Source: a virus
Strand: one strand, 5' to 3'
DNA length: 62,467 nt
Virus record (IMG/VR): IMGVR_UViG_3300045115_000277
Span: 1 to 62,467 of that record
Shown piece after piece: positions 15,779 to 24,188 of the stretch. Made by a program: the position numbers and the translations under genes. A model generated the notes under the pieces. That model was not told the DNA's origin, searched no databases, and saw only the letters and a program-made list of their open reading frames with translations. Within the stretch, counting starts at the first letter, position 1; each line of letters begins with the position of its first letter.

Positions 15779-16699
15779 ATGAACCCCGATGACGTGAACG
15801 ACGAAGACCTGAGCCTGCTCACGGATGAAGAGCGTGCAGGCATGGAGGATGACGACGAAGGCGACGACGCGGCCGATGATGCCGGCGACGACGGTGCCGA
15901 AGATGAGGAAGATGCCGGCGCCGACGACGAAGGCGACGAGGAAGATGGCGCTGCCGACGATAGCGGCGATGCAGACGGTGCGGACGACGCCGGCGACGCA
16001 GCTGACGATGCGGCGGGGCGGGACGACGGCGATGACGACGACGCTGCATCCTCGCCCCGGCCGAGCGGCGACCGCGTCGATCCGACCGAGGTTCAGACCA
16101 AGCTTGATGAGATCGCCAAGCAGAAGACCGACCTCGAAAAGCAGCTGGACGAAGGCGAGATCACGACGAAGGAATATGTCGCTGCCCTCGACAAGCTGAA
16201 CGACGACAAGGGCGAACTGACGGGCAAGCTTGCGCGGCAACAGGAGCAGGACGAGGCCGTCACCAAGGCTTGGTATGGCGACGTCAACAAGTTCCTGGCG
16301 AAGCACAAGGATGTCAGCGCGAACGACACGCGCCTCCAGTCGTTCGATTCGGTCGTGCGCCGCGTCACCGCCGATCCGGCGAACAGCAGCCTCAGCAATC
16401 GCAAGCAGCTGGAGAAGGCTCACGCCCTCTGGAAGGAGGAAATGGGCATCAGCGAGACGACGGAGTCCAAACCGAAGGCCAAGCCTGCCGCCGGAAAAGA
16501 GGCCACCAAGCCGAAGCCGACCAAGCGCGAACTGCCGCCAACGCTGCATAACCTGCCGGCGGCTGATCTTCAGGTCGGAGATGATGGCAAATTCTCCTAT
16601 CTCGATGCCCTGCTGAACTCCGGCAAGACCGTCGAATATGAAGACCAGCTGGGGCGGCTCTCGGAAGCGGACCAGCAGGATTATTTGAGCCGGGCGTAG
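15779..16699 (+). CDS. probable scaffolding protein
   Basis: 306 residues lying between portal and capsid genes, the usual place of a scaffold. The first 95 residues are extremely acidic (runs of Asp/Glu/Ala), the middle (about 110-200) is a coiled coil (EVQTKLDEIAKQKTDLEKQL), and the end is basic with Lys-rich and aromatic residues, like scaffold proteins whose C-terminus docks on capsid subunits. It would shape the prohead and leave before packaging. No protease gene was found nearby. Confidence 0.7.
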   Translation: MNPDDVNDEDLSLLTDEERAGMEDDDEGDDAADDAGDDGAEDEEDAGADDEGDEEDGAADDSGDADGADDAGDAADDAAGRDDGDDDDAASSPRPSGDRVDPTEVQTKLDEIAKQKTDLEKQLDEGEITTKEYVAALDKLNDDKGELTGKLARQQEQDEAVTKAWYGDVNKFLAKHKDVSANDTRLQSFDSVVRRVTADPANSSLSNRKQLEKAHALWKEEMGISETTESKPKAKPAAGKEATKPKPTKRELPPTLHNLPAADLQVGDDGKFSYLDALLNSGKTVEYEDQLGRLSEADQQDYLSRA

Positions 16700-16734
16700 A
16701 GCACGGCTCACAACACTCAGAAAAGCGGGGACAT

Positions 16735-16908
16735 ATGCTCAGGCTCGATGTGCGTGTAGGCGAGAGCGTTGCCATAGGTGACGGGATCGTCCTGACGCTG
16801 GAGAAGAAGTCCGGCCAGCTGGCGCGCATCGCGTTCAAGGTCGATCCTGCCACCAAGATAAGGATGATGCCGGGCCTACCTGGCATCCCCCCTAAGACAT
16901 CGTCATAG
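16735..16908 (+). CDS. CsrA-like carbon storage regulator protein
   Basis: 57 residues from ATG 16735 behind AGCGGGGAC. It reads MLRLDVRVGESVAIGDGIVL then GQLARIAFKV, aligning along its whole core with CsrA/RsmA: M-L-x-L-x-x-R-V-G-E, I-G-D, then G-Q-x-x-R-I. Of the RNA-contacting residues the N-terminal Arg7 is retained, Arg6 is Val, and the C-terminal helix is replaced by a Pro-rich tail. CsrA dimers bind GGA motifs near start codons and repress or stabilise mRNAs. Encoded just before the capsid gene leader, it may tune late phage translation or host carbon regulation. Confidence 0.75.
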   Translation: MLRLDVRVGESVAIGDGIVLTLEKKSGQLARIAFKVDPATKIRMMPGLPGIPPKTSS

Positions 16909-16915
16909 GAACATG

Positions 16916-16970
16916 TTGCAAGTGTCGCGCGGATAGGGCAAAATCCGCGTCGGCAATGCGCATGAGTGCT
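16916..16970 (+). promoter_or_regulatory. late promoter with leader hairpin motif (capsid)
   Basis: TTGCAA (16916-16921), 17 bases, CAAAAT (16939-16944), then the element GCGCATGAGTGCT at 16958-16970. The element is the weakest of five copies in the window (its stem is one pair shorter). A 7-bp hairpin CGCGGAT/ATCCGCG (16928-16949) overlaps the -10 and may be a competing structure. The capsid start follows at 17000. Confidence 0.5.
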
Positions 16971-16999
16971 CTGCGGGATTCAACTCCACGAGGGCACCA

Positions 17000-18100
17000 A
17001 TGGGACAGACTGTCATCCCCTTCGGCGATGCCAAGGCGCAGAAGAAGTGGTCGGGCAAGCTCTTCATCGACACGGCGAAGAAGAGCTACTTCCAACGCAA
17101 ATTCGTCGGCGAAGGCGAAAACAACATCATCCAGCGCAAGACTGAGCTGGACAGCGACGCGGGCGATCGCGTCAGCTACGACCTTTCCGTCCAGCTGCGC
17201 GGCAAGCCGACGGCGGGCGACAATCGCGTCAAGGGCAAGGAAGAAAGCCTCAAATTCTACACGGACGAGGTTGCGATCGACCAGCTTCGTCACCCCGTTT
17301 CCGCCGGCGGCCGGATGACGCGCAAGCGCACCGCGCACAATCTCCGCAACGTGGCGAAGGACCGGCTCTCCGATTACTGGTCGCAGTATATCGACGAGCT
17401 CAACTTCATCTACCTGTCGGGCGCACGCGGCATCAACGAGGATTTCATCGAGGACGCGGACTATACCGGCCATGCCGGTAATCCGATCCAGTCGCCGGAC
17501 TCCGAGCATATTCTGTTCGGCGGCGATGCCACCTCGAAGGGGACCATCAGTTCGGACGATGGCTTCACGCGTGAGCTTGTCGAGCGTGCATCGGTCCGGG
17601 CGCGCATGATGCGCGCGCTCAACCCCAAGACGGCGAACATGCTGCCGATCGATTTGAACGGCGAGCGCCACTACGTCATCCTCATGTCTCCCTTCCAGGA
17701 GTATAACATGCGGACCGAAGTGGGGGCCGCCGGCTGGATGGAAATCCAGAAGGCCGCTTCCGCCGCTGAGGGTAGGAACTCGCCGATCTTCAAGGGCGGG
17801 CTCGGCATGGTCAACAACGTCGTGCTCCATAGCCATGAATCGGTAATCCGGTTCAATGACTATGGCGCTGGCGCGAACCTCTCTGCCGCACGCGCCCTGT
17901 TCATGGGCCGCCAGGCGGGCGTGGTTGCCTACGGCTCCGCCGGCGGGCTCCGCTTCACCTGGAAGGAGGAAGTGGACGACTATGGCAACGAGCCAACCGT
18001 CGTCGCGGGCACCATCATCGGCGTGAAGAAAACCCGGTTCAACGGCAAGGATTTCGGCGTCATGGCGCTCGACACCTACGCACGAAACCCGGCCCAGTAA
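17000..18100 (+). CDS. major capsid protein, N4-gp56 family
   Basis: 366 residues with a GAGG ribosome site. Pattern of the N4-gp56 family: AQKKWSGKLFIDTAKKSYFQ with RKFVGEGENNII near the start, RMTRKRTAHNLRNVAKDRLS and YWSQYIDELNFIYLSGARG near 105-147, and HYVILMSPFQEYNMRTE at about 220. This is an HK97-type fold. It forms the icosahedral shell. The strong hairpin 464 bases beyond its stop, together with the dedicated promoter, fits the high expression needed. Confidence 0.93.
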   Translation: MGQTVIPFGDAKAQKKWSGKLFIDTAKKSYFQRKFVGEGENNIIQRKTELDSDAGDRVSYDLSVQLRGKPTAGDNRVKGKEESLKFYTDEVAIDQLRHPVSAGGRMTRKRTAHNLRNVAKDRLSDYWSQYIDELNFIYLSGARGINEDFIEDADYTGHAGNPIQSPDSEHILFGGDATSKGTISSDDGFTRELVERASVRARMMRALNPKTANMLPIDLNGERHYVILMSPFQEYNMRTEVGAAGWMEIQKAASAAEGRNSPIFKGGLGMVNNVVLHSHESVIRFNDYGAGANLSAARALFMGRQAGVVAYGSAGGLRFTWKEEVDDYGNEPTVVAGTIIGVKKTRFNGKDFGVMALDTYARNPAQ

Positions 18101-18112
18101 GGAGCGGACGAC

Positions 18113-18556
18113 ATGGCAACGATCATCCATTCCAGGCACGCTTCCGGGACCGTGGCGACGCCCCGGCCGCAAACGGCTGGCGCTGTTCATGTGGCGAAGT
18201 TCCGGCACACTTTCTCGTCGGCGCTGGCTGCGGCCGCCATCCTCGAACTGGGCGTGCTTCCGGCATATGCCCATATCGTGGATTACAAGCTGATCCCCGA
18301 GGGCGACTTCGCGGGCGTTACAGCAAGCGGCGGCATCATGACCGGCGAACTCGGCGCAGACGACGATGCCCGCGATGCGGGCACGGAACTGTTCTCGGCC
18401 GCGACGGCGCTCGATGCCGTCCAGGCACCGGACAAGGCCGCCGCCTACAATGTCGCGCCGGTCGAGCAGGCGCGCGGGATCGGCCTTAAATTCAGCGGTC
18501 AGGTGGTCGCGAACGCGGCCAAGAAGCTGACCCTGATCGTCACCTACACGCAGTAG
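18113..18556 (+). CDS. probable capsid accessory (decoration-type) protein
   Basis: 147 residues in the gene position directly behind the capsid gene. Contents: an Ala-rich central helix region (TFSSALAAAAILELGVLPAY), then a long beta-rich segment ending VVANAAKKLTLIVTYTQ. The position and beta-rich end suggest a capsid cement or head-associated protein; no family recognised. Confidence 0.55.
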   Translation: MATIIHSRHASGTVATPRPQTAGAVHVAKFRHTFSSALAAAAILELGVLPAYAHIVDYKLIPEGDFAGVTASGGIMTGELGADDDARDAGTELFSAATALDAVQAPDKAAAYNVAPVEQARGIGLKFSGQVVANAAKKLTLIVTYTQ

Positions 18557-18563
18557 GCGGCAC

Positions 18564-18593
18564 ACGGCGGGCGCTCTGCACAGCGCCCGCCGT
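18564..18593 (+). terminator. strong hairpin after capsid genes
   Basis: ACGGCGGGCGCT (18564-18575) pairs perfectly with AGCGCCCGCCGT (18582-18593), loop of six bases, followed by CCCTTTCCC. A 12-bp GC-rich stem of this kind should act as an intrinsic (leaky) terminator or 3' stabiliser, giving capsid transcripts an excess over the genes downstream. Confidence 0.75.
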
Positions 18594-18627
18594 CCCTTTC
18601 CCGTCACCCCGCCGGAAGGAGAGCGAC

Positions 18628-19362
18628 ATGCTCATCGAATCCATCATCCGACGCCCCAAGGGCACCAAGGTCGACATGGGCTCGGCCATCTACCATTTCC
18701 TGCCTGATGCCGACGGCCGCCATGTCGCGGAAGTCGAGGACCAAGCTCACATCATCGCCATTCTCGCGATCAAGGAAGGCTATCGGCCAGCCGACGGTTC
18801 GGTCCTCGCCGCAGCCAGCGCAGTGCCCGTAATCGAAGGCCCGTTCTTCATCGTTCGCGGCCCGCAGGACATCGAAGCCTTTGGCGATTGGGCGCGCGCC
18901 ATCCCCGAGATGCAGGACGATCCGGCCGAGTTCGTGCTGCTGATCGACAAGATCGCTGCCGGCGAAGCGAGCCTGGGCGGCTACGCGTTCCCCGCCAACG
19001 AAATCCCTTCGCCTGCGAGCGCGAGCGCAGGCACGCGGGCGGCGCGGGACACTTCTCCCCCGCCGCCGCCCGCGACCACCATTCTCCCCACAGCCCAGAG
19101 CCAGCAGGACTCCCGCATTGACGGCGGTTCGCAGTCTGCTGGTGAAGGCGGAGCCGGCGCGGCGGGTGGCGCCGGCTCCGAAACCGCCGAGGAAGAGGAC
19201 GGCGAGGAGGAGGAGGAGGAGGCGGAAGCCGAAGCGAGCGGCGAACTCGACCGGGAAGCGCTCGCCAAGGAGTATAGCGAGCTCGTCGGTCATCGCCCCA
19301 ACGGCAAATGGTCGGCCGAGAAGATCGCAGCCGCGATCGCCGAAGTGAAGGCGCAGGGCTGA
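18628..19362 (+). CDS. hypothetical virion protein with C-terminal HeH-like motif
   Basis: 244 residues. The N-terminus (LIESIIRRPKGTKVDMGSAI ... EDQAHIIAILAIKEGYRP) is a compact alpha/beta unit seen in phage head genes. Residues 125-205 are a disordered linker of Pro, Ala and Glu. The end, EYSELVGHRPNGKWSAEKIA, is like the short HeH/SAP helix-loop-helix DNA-binding motif. Position between capsid and adaptor genes suggests a head-completion role. Confidence 0.6.
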   Translation: MLIESIIRRPKGTKVDMGSAIYHFLPDADGRHVAEVEDQAHIIAILAIKEGYRPADGSVLAAASAVPVIEGPFFIVRGPQDIEAFGDWARAIPEMQDDPAEFVLLIDKIAAGEASLGGYAFPANEIPSPASASAGTRAARDTSPPPPPATTILPTAQSQQDSRIDGGSQSAGEGGAGAAGGAGSETAEEEDGEEEEEEAEAEASGELDREALAKEYSELVGHRPNGKWSAEKIAAAIAEVKAQG

Positions 19363-19366
19363 TCCC

Positions 19367-20071
19367 ATGGCGCTGGCTTCGGAAGTGCTGGATCGGGCGC
19401 GCCGGCTGATCCAGGACGAAACCAGCGTCCGCTGGCCGCTTGTCGAGCTCTGTCTGTGGCTCGACGACGGACAGCGGGAAATCGCGCTCCAAAAGCCTTC
19501 CGCGATCAGTTCCAATGTCGTCCTGCCGCTCCAGCGCGGCACCCTCCAGACCATCCCGGACGAGGCGATCGCGTTGATGCGCGTCGTCCGCAACATCGCC
19601 TCCGTCGAGGAAGGTGGTCTGCGCAATCCCGGACCCGTCATTCGCATCTGCGCCCGTGACATGCTCGACGCGCAGAACCGCAACTGGCACGAGGATCGCG
19701 ACGTGCGGTTCTCGCGGACCGTGAAGCACTACGTCTATGACGAGGAGGACACGCGCTCTTTCTACGTCTACCCCGGGAATGACGGAACCGGACTTGTCGA
19801 GGCGGTGCTGTCCCTCGATCCCGTAAAGATCGAGCCGTTGCGCGGCGGCGACGCCGAGGATCTTGAGAGCTACGCGGTCGAGCTCACCCTGCCCGGCATC
19901 TACATCAACGCGCTCGTCGATTATGTCTGCTACAAGGCCTATGCGAAGGACGCGCTTGTCGCCGGTGCCGCCCAGCGCGCCGCGCTCCACTATCAGCAGT
20001 TCGCGAACGCAGTCGGGATCAAGGTCAATCAGGAAGCCCTGAAAAGCCCGAACCACACCGGGGCCGCCTGA
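19367..20071 (+). CDS. phage adaptor protein (DUF6682-like)
   Basis: 234 residues. It begins SEVLDRARRLIQDETSVRWP and continues LCLWLDDGQREIALQKPSAI, the pattern of phage head-tail adaptors of the DUF6682 type; the end is helical (YINALVDYVCYKAYAKDA). Adaptors of this kind form a ring below the portal in podoviruses. Its stop overlaps the next start (TGATG). Confidence 0.7.
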   Translation: MALASEVLDRARRLIQDETSVRWPLVELCLWLDDGQREIALQKPSAISSNVVLPLQRGTLQTIPDEAIALMRVVRNIASVEEGGLRNPGPVIRICARDMLDAQNRNWHEDRDVRFSRTVKHYVYDEEDTRSFYVYPGNDGTGLVEAVLSLDPVKIEPLRGGDAEDLESYAVELTLPGIYINALVDYVCYKAYAKDALVAGAAQRAALHYQQFANAVGIKVNQEALKSPNHTGAA

Positions 20072-20664
20072 TGCGCGAGCTTGCCGACTTTCTCCGCTGG
20101 GTGATGCCCTATGCAACCGCTTGCCCAGAACCCGTGGCCGAGAGCCACATCCTCGATGCCGCGCGCGAGTTCTGCGCGGCCACGCGATGCTGGCGGTTCG
20201 TGGACACGATCGTGGTCAAGGCCGATGACCGGGCGATCCTTTGCGTTCCGCCGGGCGCGAGCCTGCACGAGATCGAGGAAGCGCGCTTCGCTGGACGATC
20301 CCTCGACCGGATCGCGTATACCGACATCGACCACGGCGAAGGCGAGCCGCACGCGATCAGCCAGATCGACATGAACAGCGTTGCCCTTGTGCCCCATCGC
20401 GCCGGCACGCTCGACATCTCCCTCTTCCTCACGCCCGCTGTTCATGCCGATCAGCTGCCTGACATCCTCTACGACCGTTGGGCCAGGACCATCGCCGACG
20501 GCGCGCTTGCTTCCATCCTCGAATTGCCAGGCCAACCCTACACTGACGTGGGCGCGGCGGCCGCGCGGCGCGCGCGGTTCGAGCAGGCGAAGGACAGCAA
20601 CTTCAACGCCAGCAAGCGAGGCCAGCAGCGTGCCCCCGTCCGAACTCGACCCCGCTTCCTCTGA
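20071..20664 (+). CDS. probable second head-tail adaptor
   Basis: 197 residues. MRELADFLRWVMPYATACPE followed by DAAREFCAATRCWRF is a helical start typical of tail-adaptor proteins, then beta segments and IADGALASILELPGQPY at 145-160. Placed in the adaptor slot between DUF6682-like and tail genes. No enzyme motif. Overlaps the following gene by 35 bases. Confidence 0.6.
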   Translation: MRELADFLRWVMPYATACPEPVAESHILDAAREFCAATRCWRFVDTIVVKADDRAILCVPPGASLHEIEEARFAGRSLDRIAYTDIDHGEGEPHAISQIDMNSVALVPHRAGTLDISLFLTPAVHADQLPDILYDRWARTIADGALASILELPGQPYTDVGAAAARRARFEQAKDSNFNASKRGQQRAPVRTRPRFL

Positions 20665-21397
20665 AAGCGCCCCCTTCACGGCCTCGCCCACGCCCTACAC
20701 GCGCCTGCCTCACGCGCCCGACCGGGAGGTGCGTGACCGCGGTGGCGACATGGCGGAACTGCACGACAAGCGCGGCGAACAGCGCCTGTTCTATTTCATC
20801 GACATGCGCCCTTATCTGCATGATGGCGAGAGCGTGGTGGCGGCAAGCGCCACCGTCGATCCGGTGTCCGAGCCGGAAATGCAGATCCAGCGCATGGAAT
20901 ATGCTGCCGACGCGGTGCTGGTCTGGCTCTCGGGCGGCAGGGACGCGGAACGCTACCTCGTCCGTGCCTCAGTCAGGACCAGCGGTCGGCGAACCTGGCT
21001 CATCACCTTCGCCGTCGTCACGCATGGGGACGCGGAGCCGGGCGAGGTCATCCTGCTTAGCGCGGAGCAGCTGAGCGACGGCGTTGCAGCCGGCGTCGCG
21101 CCGCAGCTAATGGCCTCGCCGCCCTCCGTGACGTTCCCCGACACCGCAGCCGGCGCGACATCCGCGCCGGTCGCTGTCAGCATTTCCAACATCGGCAGCG
21201 CGCCCGCCACGGTGCGATCGATCACGCTCACCGGGCCATTCGCTTTCACGAGCGACGCCGAAGGACGGCTGGACGCGGGCGAGGACTTCACGCTGCTCGT
21301 CCGGTTCAAGCCCCTTGCTCGCGGCTCGGCAACCGGGATACTCACCGTGGCCGGAAATGTCAGCGCAACCTTAGCTCTTTCGGGGCGCGCGACTTAG
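20630..21397 (+). CDS. tail protein with Ig-like (ASH/choice-of-anchor D) end
   Basis: 255 residues from GTG 20630 (ATG 20750 is possible). The middle (about 55-155) has the phage tail-protein look (RLFYFIDMRPYLHDGESVVA ... MQIQRMEYAADAVLVWLSGG). The last 90 residues read PSVTFPDTAAGATSAPVAVS then SNIGSAPATVRSITLTGPFA and GILTVAGNVSATLALSGRAT, an ASPM/SPD-2/Hydin-like Ig domain as used by virions for weak carbohydrate binding. It ends just before the tailspike promoter. Confidence 0.65.
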   Translation: MPPSELDPASSESAPFTASPTPYTRLPHAPDREVRDRGGDMAELHDKRGEQRLFYFIDMRPYLHDGESVVAASATVDPVSEPEMQIQRMEYAADAVLVWLSGGRDAERYLVRASVRTSGRRTWLITFAVVTHGDAEPGEVILLSAEQLSDGVAAGVAPQLMASPPSVTFPDTAAGATSAPVAVSISNIGSAPATVRSITLTGPFAFTSDAEGRLDAGEDFTLLVRFKPLARGSATGILTVAGNVSATLALSGRAT

Positions 21398-21399
21398 GC

Positions 21400-21432
21400 T
21401 ATAATGGTCCGGCAATCGCGCATGAGTGCGGT
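21400..21432 (+). promoter_or_regulatory. late promoter with leader hairpin motif (tailspike)
   Basis: A perfect TATAAT (21400-21405), no good -35, then AATCGCGCATGAGTGCGGT ending at 21432. The leader element CGCA-TGAG-TGCG (21419-21430) folds as a 4-bp stem with a TGAG loop, placed at about +7 of the transcript. The start codon follows at 21453. Confidence 0.65.
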
Positions 21433-21452
21433 CTTATTCAAAGGCTGCGCAC

Positions 21453-24176
21453 ATGCCCATTCTCGAAGGCTCTTCCTACGCGTCGTTCCTGATCCGCCTG
21501 TCACAGGCGGCGGACGAGATCGTCTCTGTTCAGTGGGCCACGGAGAAGGTGACGGCCGTTCCGGGCGTCGATTATGCCGACGCGAGCGGAACCGTCGAGT
21601 TCCTGCCGGGCGAGACGGAAAAGACCGTGCAGGTGCTCGTATACGGCCGCGCGCCGGGCGACACCAGCGAGCGCACCTTCCGCATCCGCGTTTTTCCCGC
21701 GCCCGACGTCATCCTGGGCGCGTCGATGCTGAACGCCGTGATCCGCGTCATCAACCAAGCCGGGGCGATCGTGACGGCCGTCACCGTGGCGAACGGGCCG
21801 GATGGCTTGAGCGCCTTCGAGCAGGCGAAGCTCCAGGGCTACGTCGGGACGCTGGCCGAATGGCTCGCGTCGCTCAAGGGCGAGGAGGGACGAGCCGCTA
21901 CGACCCAGATGTTCGAAGCGGGCCTCATTGATGCCGACGACGCCGAGGCTCTGTTCGCGCGCCTCGCTGCGACCGGCGGGCCCGCAGGCGGCTGGTATAA
22001 CAGCCTTGAAGCGGGCGCGGCCGATGTCGATGAAGGCGAAGGCTACTATGTCGCCACGCCCGAGGGTGACTTCTTCGCCGCGCAGAAGGTGGATGGCGTA
22101 GGTCGCAAGATCGTCGTCTTCGCTACCCACGCATCGTTCCGTAACAACGGCATCAACCTCTTTGACGAGGCGGTGGGCGATGGCGTGACGCTCGACCACG
22201 ACGCGCTGAACGACGTGATCGAGACGGCAAAGAACTGGGGTGTGGGCCTCATCAACTGCGGCGGCGCAGGCAAAACCTATCTGATCGGCGGCACGCCGGC
22301 GAAGGTCGACGCCAATGACGGCCAGAACCGCTATCTGGCTCGGCTCTTCTCCAACCTCACGTTCCGCGGCAACGGCCCTGGCTCCCGGCCGACGTTCAAG
22401 ATGAAGGGCGGCTATGAGCATCCCGGCGTCTTGTTCGGCGATCGCTGGTGGGATGGAGAGACGGTCGAGAATATCGCCTTCGAGAATATCGCCTTCGACG
22501 GCAACATGGCCGCGCAGATCATCCCCAACTATCCGGTCGGAACGCCCGACAACAATATCGACCAGCATCAGCGCGCGATCGGCCTGCTGCGGGCGAAGAA
22601 CCTGCATGTGCGCAATTGCCTGTTCCGCCATTGGCGCGGCGATGGCGTCGCCATGTCGACCTACACCTATGTCGATGATGATGACCCCATCACCTATTCG
22701 AGCCAGCTGACTGTCGAGGATTGCGAGTTCTTCGACATCTTCTCGATCGGGATCAGCTTCGACGGCTTCCAGATGCGGTCGCGCGGCAACTATTTCCACG
22801 GTGACGGCTACTGGGTCGGTGCCATCAGCTGCGAGAGCCTTTCAACGCGCGGCCGCATTCAGGAAATCTGGTCGATCGCCGACTATTTCGACTTTCGGGA
22901 CGGCCTCTCGCCCACGGCGGCAACGGTGCGCGACTATGCCACCAATTCAGCCCAGGCGCTCGCTGCGCGGCGGCACTTCCGCCCGGCGATCGCGCTTTCG
23001 GGCAATTACTACACGCAGAACCCCGGCAACGTCTTTGGCGGGCAGTTCGGTCGTGTCAGCATCATACACCCGAAGGTCCGGCAAGGCAGCATCCTTGCGG
23101 GCGGATTCGAACGCGTGTTCATCGACGCGCCGGACATCGAAAACACCTACGAAGACATCTCGAAAATCTGGCCCTCGCGGCCCCACGCCATCACCATCAC
23201 GCCGGCCGCCGGCGCGAACGCTGTCACCGGCCTGTCGAGGGCGATCGTCCGCAATGCGGTCATCAACCATGATCTGAGCTACCACGGCATCTATGCGTCG
23301 GCGATCGACGACATCGAGATCAGCGGCGGCAGCATCACCGGCCCGCGCACGGCGGCGATCCGGCTGGAGGACTGCGCGGGCTCCGTCTCCAATATCAAGA
23401 TCGCGGACTATGGCCTGAAGACCAACCGCGCCTACTGGCTCCCGCTCTTCGCGAACGAAGGCGGCATGACCCAGGATCAGAAGAACGCCGCGGCCGACGC
23501 GCTTGTCGGCTCGACCGGCGCTGCCGTGACGCTCTTCGGCTCGAAGGGCGACATCACGATCAGCGATGTGCGCGCGCTCGACACGCGGACCGGCGATGCC
23601 GTTAAGTCGGAATATGCGGTCTACGCCAATGTCGACACCAGCGACATTGTGCGGATCCGCGACGTCAACGCGCGGGGCATGCTCGCCATCAAGGACGTCA
23701 ACAATGCCGCCCTCGTGAGCGGTGTGATGGAGAACACATTCCGGGTCTGGAAGACGAACGCCAAGGTGGAGATCGGCGGCGGGCTGACGAGCTACGGCAA
23801 CCCCGAATTCATCAACGCGGCCGACGATCTCAGCGTCAAGCTGCGCGCGCCCCAGGCGAAGAACCGGACGCTCTCGTTCGTCGACGAGAACGATCATCTC
23901 GAAGCGCAAATCGTGCACACGGCCGACGGCACGCTCCAGATGGTCATGTTCAACGACGGGACGCCGGTCAACGCGCCTCTCGCTCTGCGCATCGACGGCA
24001 CCATGAAGGCCAACTGGACGTGGGAGACCCCGCTCCAGCTGATTGCCGATGCCGGCGACATGTCGTTCTGGCTCTGGGCAGACGACGACAAAAGGTTGCG
24101 CATCAAAAGCGCCCGGCCGGCCGGCAGCACGGACGGCGAACTGGTCGGCGATCAGACCGACACTCCCACACCATAA
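21453..24176 (+). CDS. tailspike with Calx-beta-like start and beta-helix
   Basis: 907 residues from ATG 21453 (an upstream reading from the GTG of the leader motif is not used). Residues 1-95 resemble a Calx-beta domain (ADEIVSVQWATEKVTAVPGV, GTVEFLPGETEKTVQVLVYG). Residues about 170-770 are rungs of a right-handed beta-helix, with Asn/Gly-rich repeats such as ENIAFENIAFDGN and HVRNCLFRHWRGDGV; conserved acidic residues may form a polysaccharide-lyase or hydrolase site. The C-terminal 120 residues are a small beta-sandwich. It should bind and probably degrade host surface polysaccharide. Confidence 0.8.
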   Translation: MPILEGSSYASFLIRLSQAADEIVSVQWATEKVTAVPGVDYADASGTVEFLPGETEKTVQVLVYGRAPGDTSERTFRIRVFPAPDVILGASMLNAVIRVINQAGAIVTAVTVANGPDGLSAFEQAKLQGYVGTLAEWLASLKGEEGRAATTQMFEAGLIDADDAEALFARLAATGGPAGGWYNSLEAGAADVDEGEGYYVATPEGDFFAAQKVDGVGRKIVVFATHASFRNNGINLFDEAVGDGVTLDHDALNDVIETAKNWGVGLINCGGAGKTYLIGGTPAKVDANDGQNRYLARLFSNLTFRGNGPGSRPTFKMKGGYEHPGVLFGDRWWDGETVENIAFENIAFDGNMAAQIIPNYPVGTPDNNIDQHQRAIGLLRAKNLHVRNCLFRHWRGDGVAMSTYTYVDDDDPITYSSQLTVEDCEFFDIFSIGISFDGFQMRSRGNYFHGDGYWVGAISCESLSTRGRIQEIWSIADYFDFRDGLSPTAATVRDYATNSAQALAARRHFRPAIALSGNYYTQNPGNVFGGQFGRVSIIHPKVRQGSILAGGFERVFIDAPDIENTYEDISKIWPSRPHAITITPAAGANAVTGLSRAIVRNAVINHDLSYHGIYASAIDDIEISGGSITGPRTAAIRLEDCAGSVSNIKIADYGLKTNRAYWLPLFANEGGMTQDQKNAAADALVGSTGAAVTLFGSKGDITISDVRALDTRTGDAVKSEYAVYANVDTSDIVRIRDVNARGMLAIKDVNNAALVSGVMENTFRVWKTNAKVEIGGGLTSYGNPEFINAADDLSVKLRAPQAKNRTLSFVDENDHLEAQIVHTADGTLQMVMFNDGTPVNAPLALRIDGTMKANWTWETPLQLIADAGDMSFWLWADDDKRLRIKSARPAGSTDGELVGDQTDTPTP

Positions 24177-24188
24177 GGCGGCGGAACG

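Noticed and set aside
21426-21452. Use of the GTG inside the leader motif as tailspike start
   Set aside because: The motif is shared by five operons in different relative frames, so its GTG is part of an RNA element; the ATG at 21453 has AAGG upstream. The same logic was used for 31071 and 33947.
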